Assembly (NCBI GenBank): GCA_946491665.1
Contig: CAMLYL010000017.1
Coordinates: forward strand, 1-40,542
DNA from: an uncultured Lachnospiraceae bacterium
GTDB taxonomy: Bacteria > Bacillota > Clostridia > Lachnospirales > Lachnospiraceae
Length of the DNA: 40,542 nt
Direction: 5' to 3'
In this document: positions 9,201-16,213 of the stretch, in pieces
Layout of the letters: every line of letters begins with the position of its first letter
Position numbering within the stretch: position 1 is the first letter of the stretch
Program-made: the position numbers and the translations under genes
Notes under the pieces: model-generated
The model's input: only the letters and a program-made list of their open reading frames with translations
What the model was told of the DNA's origin: nothing
The model's database searches: none

Positions 9201-10185
9201 GTTAAATGATGAACAGGAAACGACTGCCAGTAAAAAATCTCTCGGGATGAGCTGCCGGGCCGCCGCAGCGCTTCTTTACAGACAGGGCGGCCGGGAGAAT
9301 CTGCTGAAAGCAGTGATCTTCTGGGGGAGACGGGCAAGAGAGATTTATGAAGAGCTTGCGGAAGAACTGAATACGCCGGAGATCAGAAAAGAACTTTCCA
9401 GATGCTATGATCTTCTGGCAGTATGCTGCAGGGAGCTGGGAGATGAGAAGTATATAAAACAGGCTCTCGAATGGGGAGAAAAAGATATGAAGCTCAGCCT
9501 CAGGCTGGAACGGGAATTGAAGACGCTGGAGGCTCTGGATGACCTGGGATACACCTGCAGAAATCTGGGAGATCTTTATAAAGCCGGGCACCCATACCAG
9601 GATCTGGAAAAGGCGCTGAAATTGTATCAGAAAGCCTATGACATTTTCCGGGAAGCAGACCGCAGAAAGCAGACAACAGAAAGTATGGAAAATGTACAGA
9701 TCTGCCAGGAATGCCTGGCGGACATCTGCTTTGTGGCAGAGGGACTGACGGATGTCGATGAAGCTGTCCGAATGCAGGAAGAAGCCCTGGACACGTCACG
9801 AAAAAGGGCGGAAGCACTGAAAACAAAAGAGAGCAGGCAGGATTTGCTGCGTACATGTCTGCGAACCGGAGATCTGTATATGTGCCTTGAAAGTCCGGAA
9901 AAAGACTGGTGGGGCATGGCTCTGCGGCTGTATCGGGAGGCTGCCGGGGCCGCACTGCTGAATCAGGAGGAGAATGGAATGCAGGCGGATTATGATGATG
10001 TGGCTGCGGCGGCATCCAGACTGGCGGGGCATCCCTATGTTCCTGTTGATGAGAGAAAGCAGCATTTGTATCTGGTAAAAACTGTGGCAGGGATCGCGGC
10101 AAAGAAATGTCCGGATCCGAAATACAGCGACTGGATCAGTTTCTGTGAAAGGGAACTCAAAGAACTGGAGGAAGAAGGGCAGTAA
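6205..10185 (+). CDS. DUF4062-NTPase-TPR protein, STAND architecture (1326 aa)
   Basis: This is a large cytoplasmic three-part protein. Residues 1-140 form a DUF4062 domain: MINIFVSSTFKDMHYERD, then DLRWGVDT, then CRPYMIVILGERYGWIP. Residues 225-620 form a P-loop NTPase with Walker A GAAGSGKST (261-269), Walker B LFVLIDGADQ (about 349-358), a STAND-like SAAPLYL with P441, and a winged-helix-like DFSHKSIR (562-569). Residues 711-1258 hold about eleven degenerate TPR-like repeats of 50 residues with recurring (T)PESR, LG-LY and A-LY-KA positions. STAND proteins use such repeats as sensors and the N-terminal domain as effector; several are anti-phage systems. ATG 6205 follows GGGGGA. Codon use looks native. 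A role in defence or signalling is inference; no ligand or enzymatic effector activity can be read. Confidence 0.85.
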   Translation: MINIFVSSTFKDMHYERDLIHEKVLPQLNSMAAEYGDSVAFCDLRWGVDTNDLDSEEGAKKVLSVCLDEIDRCRPYMIVILGERYGWIPEESLISETIQGRKDFELDELEKSVTALEIEYGALNHPGQLEKTLFYYREARGPMPEIYRQEDTAHWEKLQELKKRIWKIAGGKVRTYQVHWDEESGRPVGQEQFAQLVTEDMKSLLEQEWQRYRELSDFDRDQLAQWNMVREKSAQFAAREDFVQNCIKELDSGKTLLQIRGAAGSGKSTVMSRLAVCLKEQGKTVLPIFCGHTEMTGSGMSLLHYLTYFLEEQTGNDHLESEKDWNADKCVERLAHMTACYEQSGLPNLFVLIDGADQLPDDEIREQLLFVPGNLSERMKVILSCSDDITLSRARKDVMELAPLDMTEREGLVRGMLKFSGRELPEAVICRMISKKDSAAPLYLNLMLTRLLMMNRNDFEEITDQGDGISAITQRQINILDEMPEDMEQACVEVLRTAAERIGGEMVRAAAEYLAVSRHGLREQDLECLAQERKIPWNSLDFSLFVKYMHGFFIQRKDGRWDFSHKSIRQGFLSQCTDQKKLHQNILTYLEKLPKRDPVRVGELMYHCIRADEKGICVSCIQGDPKGSPGRLAAARDLKAVSLEDGGEWLVGLLRQGENWGAGASFSYFINTEYRIAFLVSLKELKIRERVQTENQIYMEQYVLRFPEKKNKRALSICYEKNANICMEYEDRKHLEKAGVLYEKALALSEELAEETEESRADLAVDRGNLASVYEELGGKEDLQKALKLRISAVDLRKVNADENPSSRNIRAWTLELRNLGLLYSKMDGAENREQGEAYLKQACRIQEDLCSRERTRENRDRLIRLMLSLADYYIRTGKQEDIRQAQTLCEKALHMRQELTAERNTPESRRALAQACSKLGWLYHEKGSQQNLNQAAELYQKAYQIRKEIAEELQTPGSRRELDGICYSLGKLYSSYQGGTYFQKAWDYYLEGIQITEQLNDEQETTASKKSLGMSCRAAAALLYRQGGRENLLKAVIFWGRRAREIYEELAEELNTPEIRKELSRCYDLLAVCCRELGDEKYIKQALEWGEKDMKLSLRLERELKTLEALDDLGYTCRNLGDLYKAGHPYQDLEKALKLYQKAYDIFREADRRKQTTESMENVQICQECLADICFVAEGLTDVDEAVRMQEEALDTSRKRAEALKTKESRQDLLRTCLRTGDLYMCLESPEKDWWGMALRLYREAAGAALLNQEENGMQADYDDVAAAASRLAGHPYVPVDERKQHLYLVKTVAGIAAKKCPDPKYSDWISFCERELKELEEEGQ

Positions 10186-10248
10186 ATTCACTTGCTAGTT
10201 GAGTTTGTCGCAATTTCCCGGGAGGAAAAGCGTATCCCTGATGTGTAA

Positions 10249-10280
10249 AACTGCTCTGTGATTACAGAGCAGTTCCCTTT
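10249..10280. terminator. Bidirectional terminator between the STAND gene and ogt
   Basis: AACTGCTCTGT (10249-10259) pairs perfectly with ACAGAGCAGTT (10264-10274) over a 4-base loop. CCCTTTTT follows on plus and TTTTACAC on minus. The 3' arm overlaps the last codons and stop of ogt. Confidence 0.85.
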
Positions 10281-10795
10281 TTGGGGATAAAAAAAGAGGT
10301 CATATCAGCCTTCTCCAGCTGAAGGAGCTGGATTTTTCTTTCGATTCCTCCTGCATAACCTGTCAGGCTGCCATTTGAGCCGACAACCCGGTGACAGGGG
10401 ACAATAATGGAGATCTTATTGTGTCCGACTGCGCCGCCCACTGCCTGGGCAGACATATGGGAGACACCTCTTTCGGAGGCGAGCTGCCGGGCAATCTCAC
10501 CGTAAGTCGCAGTCTGTCCGTAGGGAATAGAGCAGAGAATATTCCATACTTTCTGTTGAAAGTCTGTTCCTGTGAAATGCAGAGGAACAGTGAAGTCCGG
10601 TTCTTTTCCGGAGAAATAAATATCAAGCCACTGCTTTGTTTTTTCAAAAACCGGAATTTCCCGTTCTTCATTCTCCCTGTCCAGATGAAGAGCAAAATAT
10701 TTTTGTCCTTCGAACCATAATCCGGTCAGGCCGGTCTGATCAGCAGCTAAAAGAATGCTGCCGAGGGGAGATTGATAATGACTGGTATACTGCAT
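10262..10795 (-). CDS. ogt: Methylated-DNA--protein-cysteine S-methyltransferase
   Basis: The product (177 residues) is the suicide DNA repair protein that transfers a methyl group from O6-methylguanine to its own cysteine. The active-site motif IVPCHRVVG puts the acceptor at C134. GTDFQQKVWNILCSIPYGQTATYGEIA at about 76-103 is the DNA-binding helix-turn-helix region. GAVGHN, just before the active site, is the usual GxAxxxN motif. Length fits the Ogt class with a short N-terminal domain (MQYTSHYQSPLGSILLAAD). ATG at 10795 has GGAGGT five bases upstream. It is a single gene convergent with the STAND gene. Confidence 0.96.
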   Translation of the reverse strand: MQYTSHYQSPLGSILLAADQTGLTGLWFEGQKYFALHLDRENEEREIPVFEKTKQWLDIYFSGKEPDFTVPLHFTGTDFQQKVWNILCSIPYGQTATYGEIARQLASERGVSHMSAQAVGGAVGHNKISIIVPCHRVVGSNGSLTGYAGGIERKIQLLQLEKADMTSFFIPKKGTAL

Positions 10796-10881
10796 TTTGT
10801 ACCTCCGCCTGTTTTGTTTTATCTGTTTATGATTTTATCACAGCAGGGGAAGAAATACTATTATAAAAAACAAAGGTTTAC

Positions 10882-10916
10882 CGTGAAAGCCGGAATGAGA
10901 CATCCCGGCTTTCACG
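10882..10916 (-). terminator. Hairpin downstream of the EFR1 gene
   Basis: CGTGAAAGCCGG (10882-10893) pairs with CCGGCTTTCACG (10905-10916). On the minus strand a T-rich tract (CCTTTGTTTTTT) follows after a few bases. It probably ends the EFR1 transcript before ogt. The T-run is displaced, so strength is uncertain. Confidence 0.6.
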
Positions 10917-10959
10917 CCAGAAGGATGAAATTTTTATCAACATAAAGATATGTGATAAC

Positions 10960-11703
10960 TTACTTATCGGCCAGATAATACCGGGTCTTGCCCTGGGTTT
11001 TATTGCCATATTCGATGGCTTCGGCAGGACATCCGGCGATACAGGCCATGCAGTGGGTACAGTCTTTTCCCCAGGAGGGCCGTCCGTTTTCAAGTTTTAT
11101 ATTATTCAGAGGACAGCGCTGTTCACATTTGCCGCAGCCGGTGCATTTGTCGGTTACGGTAAATTTTTTGGCGCTGATCATCATGGAGTACATGATGGGA
11201 TTGAGCACTCTGGACATCATTGCCTTGCCCGGCTGTTCCGCCGGAAGTCTTTTGCCGTCCCGGATCAGTCCTGCAATTTCTTCAATTCTGGGTTCGGCCT
11301 TTTTCAGAATCCTGTCATTTGCTTCCTTTGGCTGTGTACTGCCGGCAGCAATATAGTTCTGGGGCATCAGAATGGAATTGAAGCCAAGCAGTGTAAACGC
11401 TTTTTCTTCACAGAGTTTCCTGACGTAAGCGACGGTCTGCCAGGGAGTTGCCGCGCAGGTGACCGCAAAATAGGTTTTCCGGGTTCCGGTAAAACTGACC
11501 TTTCGAATATAGTCTTCCATGATCCGGGGGAGTCTGCCTCCATAAACCGGTCCTACAAAGACAAGGGGCTTTTCAGATGCTACAGGGCTGTAGTTTCTGC
11601 TTTTGATCCGCTGATTGACAGAGATGATTTCATCGCCGGAAATTTCTGCGATTTTCTTTGCTGTATACCGGCTGTTTCCTGTTCCGCTGAAATATAAAAC
11701 CAT
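10960..11703 (-). CDS. EFR1 family flavodoxin/ferredoxin protein
   Basis: The product (247 residues) combines an N-terminal flavodoxin-like domain with a C-terminal 2[4Fe-4S] ferredoxin. The FMN phosphate loop is SGTGNS at residues 6-11 (MVLYFSGTGNSRYTAKKI). VFVGPVYGGRLP is the second FMN loop region. The two clusters are CTGCGKCEQRCP (187-198) and CTHCMACIAGCP (215-226), a complete eight-cysteine set. Such proteins carry electrons in strict anaerobes; the partner is unknown. The reading frame stays open to 11898, but ATG 11703 starts exactly at the family N-terminus and has AGGAAGG upstream. The gene lies 116 bases downstream of the sensor kinase gene on the same strand and could be co-transcribed with it. 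Confidence 0.9.
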   Translation of the reverse strand: MVLYFSGTGNSRYTAKKIAEISGDEIISVNQRIKSRNYSPVASEKPLVFVGPVYGGRLPRIMEDYIRKVSFTGTRKTYFAVTCAATPWQTVAYVRKLCEEKAFTLLGFNSILMPQNYIAAGSTQPKEANDRILKKAEPRIEEIAGLIRDGKRLPAEQPGKAMMSRVLNPIMYSMMISAKKFTVTDKCTGCGKCEQRCPLNNIKLENGRPSWGKDCTHCMACIAGCPAEAIEYGNKTQGKTRYYLADK

Positions 11704-11819
11704 AATATACCATATCCTTCCTGTTACATATTTTTGAATTTGCAGACCTATTTTAGCACAGAAAGAAAAACTTACGGTAAACTCGGCGCCGGGAAAGGGG
11801 AATCTGTTACGGGTATGGC

Positions 11820-12863
11820 TCAGGTTTCTCTGGGAAGGACAACGATAAACGTACTGCCGCTGCCCGGGGAACTTTCTACCTGAATACTTCCCCGGCAAAG
11901 ATCTGTGATCCGTTTTACCAGCGCCAGGCCAAGGCCGTTGCCCTCGGCTTTATGGGAGGTCTCTCCCTGGTAAAACTTTTCGAATATATGTTTCTGCACC
12001 TCAGCTGTCATTCCTTCTCCATCGTCAGCAATGGAAACGGCAATTGATCCTGCTTTTTCACAGATTGAGATGTGAATGCTGCTGTCCGCAGGTGAATGTT
12101 TGATTGCGTTATCAATCAGGTTGATCCACACCTGTTCCAGAAGCGCTGCGCTGCCATAGTAGTTCTGCCGGGGCAGCTCCATGTCAAATTCGATGCGTTT
12201 TTCCGTCCATTTCGCTTCCAGCATAAGAATACATTTGCGGATCTGCTCATCCAGCCGGTATTCTGTTTTATCCGGAATCATTTCCTGGTTTTCCAGTTTG
12301 GAGAGCATCAGGATATTGCCGGAGAGACTGGACAGCCTGCGGGAGTTATCCAGAATTTTCTCAATATACCGGTCCTGTTTTTCCGGCGGCAGATTACGGT
12401 TCTGCAGAAGAGTGGCATATCCTTCAATGGCGGCGATGGGAGTTTTAAATTCATGGGAAACATTAGCCACGAAATCGCTGCGCAGAGTTTTGATATGGGA
12501 AAGGTCGAAGACCATGGCATTAAACTGCTGTGCCATTTCCCGCATTTCCCGGATCGGTTCGTCTTCGGACAGTCGAACGCTGAAATTTCCCGCAGAAATC
12601 TCTTTAAATGCCTGGTCGAGACGCTCAATGGGGCGGATAATCCGCTTTCCCACAAACAATGCAATTACAACTCCCAGCAGAACGCTGCCGACTGCGAAAA
12701 TAAAAATGGGTACATGGCGGATCCGGGGATCTGTGCCAGCAACGCCGAATTGATATAAAATAAATCCTAATATCGTGATCAGTATAAAAAATGCAAGTAT
12801 TGTGGCGAAGGTTACGCTGGTAAAATACAGCCAGAGCTTTGAATGAGGTTTTTTATCCGACAT
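11820..12863 (-). CDS. Sensor histidine kinase
   Basis: The product (347 residues) is a membrane histidine kinase. Two hydrophobic segments (about 10-38 and 51-72) flank a very short outside loop of roughly a dozen residues, so it probably senses a signal in or at the membrane. A HAMP linker spans 73-125. The phosphoacceptor H137 lies in VSHEFKTP. Catalytic boxes follow: N box NLIDNAIKHS, G1 DDGEG, F box KFYQGE, and G2 GNGLGLALV. It overlaps the upstream response regulator gene by 11 bases, so the two are translationally coupled and form a pair. The loop is too short for a typical ligand domain. The signal is unknown. Confidence 0.95.
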   Translation of the reverse strand: MSDKKPHSKLWLYFTSVTFATILAFFILITILGFILYQFGVAGTDPRIRHVPIFIFAVGSVLLGVVIALFVGKRIIRPIERLDQAFKEISAGNFSVRLSEDEPIREMREMAQQFNAMVFDLSHIKTLRSDFVANVSHEFKTPIAAIEGYATLLQNRNLPPEKQDRYIEKILDNSRRLSSLSGNILMLSKLENQEMIPDKTEYRLDEQIRKCILMLEAKWTEKRIEFDMELPRQNYYGSAALLEQVWINLIDNAIKHSPADSSIHISICEKAGSIAVSIADDGEGMTAEVQKHIFEKFYQGETSHKAEGNGLGLALVKRITDLCRGSIQVESSPGSGSTFIVVLPRET

Positions 12864-13530
12864 GCTTCACCGCCTTATATCCCAGTCCGCGCACCGTCAC
12901 AATTTCAAAATCCTCACAGTCCCGGAACCGTTCCCGCAGCCGGTTGATATGGGTATTGACTGTGCGTTCATCTGTTTCCGAAAACATTCCCCAGATTTCG
13001 TCCATTAACTGCTGCCGGGTAAATATCTTATTGGGATAAGATAACAGCTTGTACAGCAGATAGAATTCCTTTTGCGGAAGGGTGGTTTCCTTCCCGTGAA
13101 TGGTAACAGTCAGGGCATCGTAATTAAGTACGGTGGAGCCGGCCACAATTTTCTTTTCGCTGGCAATTTTTGCCCGGCGCAAAAGCGCTTCCACCCGAAG
13201 AACCAGTTCCTTTACATTGATCGGTTTGATCATATAGTCATCGGTTCCGGAGCGGAATCCCAGCCGGATATCGTCAAACTGATCCTTTGCGGTGATCATC
13301 AGAATCGGGAGATCACAGTCTGCTTCGCGCAGCGTTCTGGTCAGTTCATATCCGTCCATATTGGGCATCATAATGTCGGCGACAATTAAGTCAATATAAT
13401 TCTGATCCATCATTTCCAGTGCGTCCAGGCCGTCGGAAGCCGGAATCGCATGATAGCCGCTGTCTGAAAGAACCGTACAGAACAGTTCCCGCATATCTGC
13501 GTTGTCTTCTACCACAAGAATATTGAACAT
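12853..13530 (-). CDS. OmpR-family response regulator
   Basis: The product (225 residues) has a receiver domain (1-120) with acidic pocket E8/D9, phosphorylation site D52 in LIVADIMMPNMDGYE, the conserved T in MITAKD, and K in MIKP. The C-terminal winged helix of the OmpR/PhoB class (about 128-222) ends in RLRERF and VRGLGYKAV. ATG 13530 has GGAGGT upstream. It is cognate to the kinase encoded next to it (11-bp overlap). Targets are unknown; the adjacent EFR1 gene is a candidate. Confidence 0.95.
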   Translation of the reverse strand: MFNILVVEDNADMRELFCTVLSDSGYHAIPASDGLDALEMMDQNYIDLIVADIMMPNMDGYELTRTLREADCDLPILMITAKDQFDDIRLGFRSGTDDYMIKPINVKELVLRVEALLRRAKIASEKKIVAGSTVLNYDALTVTIHGKETTLPQKEFYLLYKLLSYPNKIFTRQQLMDEIWGMFSETDERTVNTHINRLRERFRDCEDFEIVTVRGLGYKAVKHVG

Positions 13531-13653
13531 GAAAGCACCTCCGTGATTTTTCTGAATTGTATCATATTTTTATGCGGAATCCATTTTACCACAAAAAGAA
13601 CACGTCAGGATAAACCGGACAGAGGGATATGGAAAATCCGGATGAACAAAAAA

Positions 13654-13681
13654 TTGTGTTTTTTTCGATTATAGTTATAAT
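13654..13681 (+). promoter_or_regulatory. Candidate promoter for mazG
   Basis: TTGTGT (13654-13659) and a perfect TATAAT (13676-13681) are 16 bases apart. The start codon is 53 bases downstream. The region is divergent from the response regulator gene. Confidence 0.55.
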
Positions 13682-13734
13682 AAAGACAGGATAAGCGCAG
13701 AAAGCTGTCTGGAAATGAATGGAAAGGACAGGAC

Positions 13735-14235
13735 ATGGACATGGCAAAATTTGAAGAACTGCAGAAGGTGGTGGAGGCTCTCCGGGCGCCGGATGGGTGC
13801 CCCTGGGACAGAAAGCAGACCCACAGCAGCCTAAAGCCCTGCTGTATCGAGGAGGCTGCTGAAGTCATCAGCGGCATCAATATTCTGGAAAAAACCGGGA
13901 ATGCTGACAGTCTGAAGGAAGAACTGGGAGACCTTCTGCTGCAGGTGGTGATGCATGCGCAGATTGCAAAAGAGGAAGGGCTCTTTACTATGGATGATGT
14001 GATTGAGGGAATCTCACAGAAGATGATCCGGAGACATCCCCATGTATTCGGAGAAGCGGCGGTTTCAGACTCAGGCGAAGTGCTTACACAGTGGGCGGAT
14101 ATCAAGAAGCAGGAGAAGTCCGGGAAGGAATGGATGGATCAGTATCTGCCGGAGGCATTTGCTGAGTCGAAGCAACTAATTGATAAAGCGGCGGAGCGGA
14201 AGGCCTGTTCCGGAAAAAAGAGCGGAGATTTTTGA
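13735..14235 (+). CDS. mazG: MazG-type nucleoside triphosphate pyrophosphohydrolase
   Basis: The product (166 residues) is an all-alpha NTP pyrophosphatase that hydrolyses (d)NTPs to monophosphate and pyrophosphate, cleaning the nucleotide pool. LRAPDGCPWDRKQTHSSLKPCCIEEAAEVI at about 16-45 is the MazG signature, with the Mg-binding EExxE (IEEAAE) followed by KEELGDLLLQVVMHA carrying ExxD. Only one MazG domain plus a short tail is present; E. coli MazG (263 residues) has two. The shorter single-domain form is common in Clostridia, so I read it as complete. Two ATGs, at 13735 and 13741, are possible; GGAAAGGA precedes both. It is a single-gene unit before the AT-rich cassette. Confidence 0.93.
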   Translation: MDMAKFEELQKVVEALRAPDGCPWDRKQTHSSLKPCCIEEAAEVISGINILEKTGNADSLKEELGDLLLQVVMHAQIAKEEGLFTMDDVIEGISQKMIRRHPHVFGEAAVSDSGEVLTQWADIKKQEKSGKEWMDQYLPEAFAESKQLIDKAAERKACSGKKSGDF

Positions 14236-14312
14236 ATGATGATAAAGTATTTGCCGAAATGGAGATCTTAATTTGATATGAAGGGAAATAATTCCCTGAA
14301 CAGCAAAATTTA

Positions 14313-14341
14313 TTGGGCGTTTTGGAAAGCTGTGGTACAAT
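14313..14341 (+). promoter_or_regulatory. Candidate promoter of the ATPase/nuclease-like cassette
   Basis: TTGGGC (14313-14318) and TACAAT (14336-14341) are 17 bases apart, with a TGG extended -10. The start codon is 124 bases downstream, leaving a leader that contains repeats of GTAAAATTT at 14401 and 14416. Confidence 0.5.
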
Positions 14342-14400
14342 GTAAATCAGAACACTTATTAGAAAATCTTTCCGAAACAAGAGAACGGGCATGAGGGAAC

Positions 14401-14424
14401 GTAAAATTTACTTATGTAAAATTT
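14401..14424 (+). repeat. Tandem GTAAAATTT repeats in the cassette leader
   Basis: GTAAAATTT occurs at 14401-14409 and 14416-14424, a 15-base pitch, and is enclosed by GAACGT (14397-14402) and ACGTTC (14429-14434), which can pair. The repeats lie between the candidate promoter and the ATPase start codon. A regulator-binding or RNA hairpin role is inference. Confidence 0.45.
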
Positions 14425-14465
14425 CAGGACGTTCTGGCAAAAATAAAGTAGAGGGGTGATCAGAT

Positions 14466-15500
14466 ATGATTATAAATAAACTTAAATTGGAAAATTTTAC
14501 GGTTTTTGAAGATCAGCAAATTGAATTTGAACCGGGTATCAATGTGCTTATTGGTGAAAATGGAACTGGCAAAACACATATTTTGAAAGTTTTGTATTCT
14601 GCCTGCCAGAGCGTTGATCAAAAAGTATCATTTCCGCATAAGCTTGTTTTGACAATGCTTCCTGACGACTATAAAATTTCACGATTACTTACAAGAAAGC
14701 CTGGAAATCGTACTGGTATCATTCGTATTGTGGCCAGTGAAGCAGAGCGGGCACCGGAGAGAGTGCTGAAGGCATCATTTAATGGAAAAACAAAAAAATG
14801 GGAAGCAGATGTAACAGGAGAAGGCGGATGGGAAGAATCTTTTCCCGGCCTGAGCAGTATCTTTATTCCTGCTAAAGAAATTTTATCTAATAGCTATAAT
14901 TTGAATGCTGCAGTTGAAAAAAATAATGTCCGTTTTGATGACACATACCTAGATATTATTAATGCAGCAAAGGTTGACATCTCTGTTGGCAGAAACAGCG
15001 ATTCTAAGAATGCGATGTTGAGAAGAATTCAGCAAATGACCCATGGTACTGTAGTTTATGACACTAAAAGAGACGAATTCTATTTAAAAAACGGAAGCTC
15101 CAGGCAGGAATTTAATCTGGTTGCAGAGGGTATCCGAAAAATGGCGCTTTTATGGCAGCTCGTAAAAAACGGAACATTGGAAAAAGGTTCCATTCTTTTT
15201 TGGGATGAACCAGAAGCGAATATCAATCCCACTTATATTTCTGTTATTGTCGAAATGCTTCTTGAATTGCAGCGACAGGGGGTACAAATATTTATTTCTA
15301 CGCATGACTATATGATTGCAAGCTATTTTGAGGTAAAGAAGCAAAAAGAAGACAGAGTAATCTTCCATTCTTTATCTCACGCTGAAGGAACAGATGTTAT
15401 TTATTATGATAAATCAAAAACCTTTGATAATTTAAAAAATAACGTTATTATAACTGCATTTAATAACCTGTTGAATGAGATTTATGATCTGGGAGTGTGA
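14466..15500 (+). CDS. AAA/ABC-type ATPase, candidate defence gene
   Basis: The product (344 residues) is a RecF/SMC-like ATPase of the AAA_15/AAA_21 type, soluble, without a long coiled coil. It begins MIINKLKLENFTVFEDQQIEF, typical of the group. Walker A is GENGTGKT (30-37). A signature-like region VAEGIRKMALLW lies near 220. Walker B is SILFWDEPEAN with D247-E248. The switch histidine is H280 in FISTHD. No OLD-type Toprim domain follows. It ends 6 bases before the next gene, so the two form an operon. The gene is clearly AT-rich (14 G/C in the 60 bases 14461-14520), unlike mazG and rib genes on either side, which suggests transfer. Such ATPases partner with nucleases in several anti-phage systems. 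That role here is inferred from layout. Confidence 0.82.
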   Translation: MIINKLKLENFTVFEDQQIEFEPGINVLIGENGTGKTHILKVLYSACQSVDQKVSFPHKLVLTMLPDDYKISRLLTRKPGNRTGIIRIVASEAERAPERVLKASFNGKTKKWEADVTGEGGWEESFPGLSSIFIPAKEILSNSYNLNAAVEKNNVRFDDTYLDIINAAKVDISVGRNSDSKNAMLRRIQQMTHGTVVYDTKRDEFYLKNGSSRQEFNLVAEGIRKMALLWQLVKNGTLEKGSILFWDEPEANINPTYISVIVEMLLELQRQGVQIFISTHDYMIASYFEVKKQKEDRVIFHSLSHAEGTDVIYYDKSKTFDNLKNNVIITAFNNLLNEIYDLGV

Positions 15501-15506
15501 GAGTAG

Positions 15507-16046
15507 ATGTCTATAGTGTATATAGAAGAGAATGGCCAATACTCTTTGGATTGTTCGAAAGCAATTTGGTCAACAGATAGAATCCACAGTTATTATCAGG
15601 ATTCCGACCATCAGTATGGATATATTGGATTTTTATGTGATGTGGATTTTGTTATAGAAAATGAAAAAAATATTTTGTTAGTGGAATATAAAAATGCCAG
15701 TATTCCCGGAGCGGCAAATCCGAATGCATTTCGGCCGGAAAATGATAATAAGCTGGATAATGTGGCGAAGAAATTTTATGATTCATTGCACTGGCTCTAT
15801 TTAAATGGAAAAGACAAGCCTAAAAAGTATATCTATATTTTAGAGTATCCAACGGGAAATTCTTCTTCCAGATTAATGATCCGGAATAAACTGAAAAAGA
15901 AGCTTCCGTTTGTGTTGCAGGAAAATTTTGCCACTATGGATCGTAAAATAATTGATGAGGTAAAAGTGGTCGATATTTCAGAGTGGAATGCAGATGAAGA
16001 ACTTGGAATATACCCGCTTCAGCCAGTTTCATCATCGACTACATAA
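15507..16046 (+). CDS. Small PD-(D/E)XK nuclease-like partner protein
   Basis: The product (179 residues) is not a family I can name. GFLCDVDFVIENEKNILLVEYKN at about 41-63 has the spacing of a PD-(D/E)XK core: a candidate D47 on one strand, a turn, then a hydrophobic strand ending E60-Y61-K62. A serine/polar tail closes the protein. There is no signal peptide or membrane segment. It starts 6 bases after the ATPase stop, with GGGAGTG upstream, and shares the low G+C of the ATPase gene, so the two probably entered together and act together. The nuclease reading rests on a short motif. It could instead be an inactive relative or a substrate-recognition subunit. Confidence 0.6.
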   Translation: MSIVYIEENGQYSLDCSKAIWSTDRIHSYYQDSDHQYGYIGFLCDVDFVIENEKNILLVEYKNASIPGAANPNAFRPENDNKLDNVAKKFYDSLHWLYLNGKDKPKKYIYILEYPTGNSSSRLMIRNKLKKKLPFVLQENFATMDRKIIDEVKVVDISEWNADEELGIYPLQPVSSSTT

Positions 16047-16053
16047 GGAGCGT

Positions 16054-16137
16054 ATGAAGGATGGCTATTCCCAAATTAAGGACGAAGCGCTTGCTCATGA
16101 AGGTGCTTCGCGAAGCACCATTTCAGATATAATATGA
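16054..16137 (+). CDS. Short reading frame after the cassette (27 aa), doubtful
   Basis: An ATG at 16054 with AAGGAG (16045-16050) upstream opens 27 codons ending ASRSTISDII. The ending resembles the recognition helix of a helix-turn-helix protein, so it may be the worn remnant of a regulator or recombinase. It contains the palindrome at 16102-16119. The SD spacing is short (3 bases). It may not be translated. Confidence 0.25.
   Translation: MKDGYSQIKDEALAHEGASRSTISDII
16102..16119. repeat. Perfect 18-bp palindrome
   Basis: GGTGCTTCG (16102-16110) is followed directly by its reverse complement CGAAGCACC (16111-16119). No T-run follows on either strand, so it is unlikely to be an intrinsic terminator. 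It marks the right end of the AT-rich cassette. Confidence 0.6.
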
Positions 16138-16143
16138 AACTGC

Positions 16144-16174
16144 TTGACTGTAAACAATGTTTATACTGTATATT
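16144..16174 (+). promoter_or_regulatory. MerR-type promoter with 19-bp spacer and dyad
   Basis: TTGACT (16144-16149) and TATATT (16169-16174) are 19 bases apart, the over-long spacer typical of MerR-controlled promoters. The spacer contains an imperfect dyad, GTAAACA..TGTTTATAC. The next gene encodes a MerR protein, so autoregulation is likely. Confidence 0.6.
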
Positions 16175-16213
16175 CCCTGAAAAGGAGGCAGCGGTTGCGC
16201 TGGAGAATAATAT

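Noticed and set aside
8335-9980. CRISPR array or DNA tandem repeat in the large gene
   Set aside because: The periodicity is about 150 bases, in frame and degenerate at DNA level; it is protein repeats, not CRISPR. No other CRISPR-like array was seen.
14466-16046. Naming the ATPase pair as Gabija, Septu, PARIS or AbiL
   Set aside because: The ATPase has no Toprim domain as in GajA. The partner shows no HNH, UvrD, DUF4435 or RloB features. The resemblance is only at the level of layout.
16102-16119. Palindrome as an intrinsic terminator of the cassette
   Set aside because: No T-run follows on either strand, and the perfect palindrome has almost no loop.
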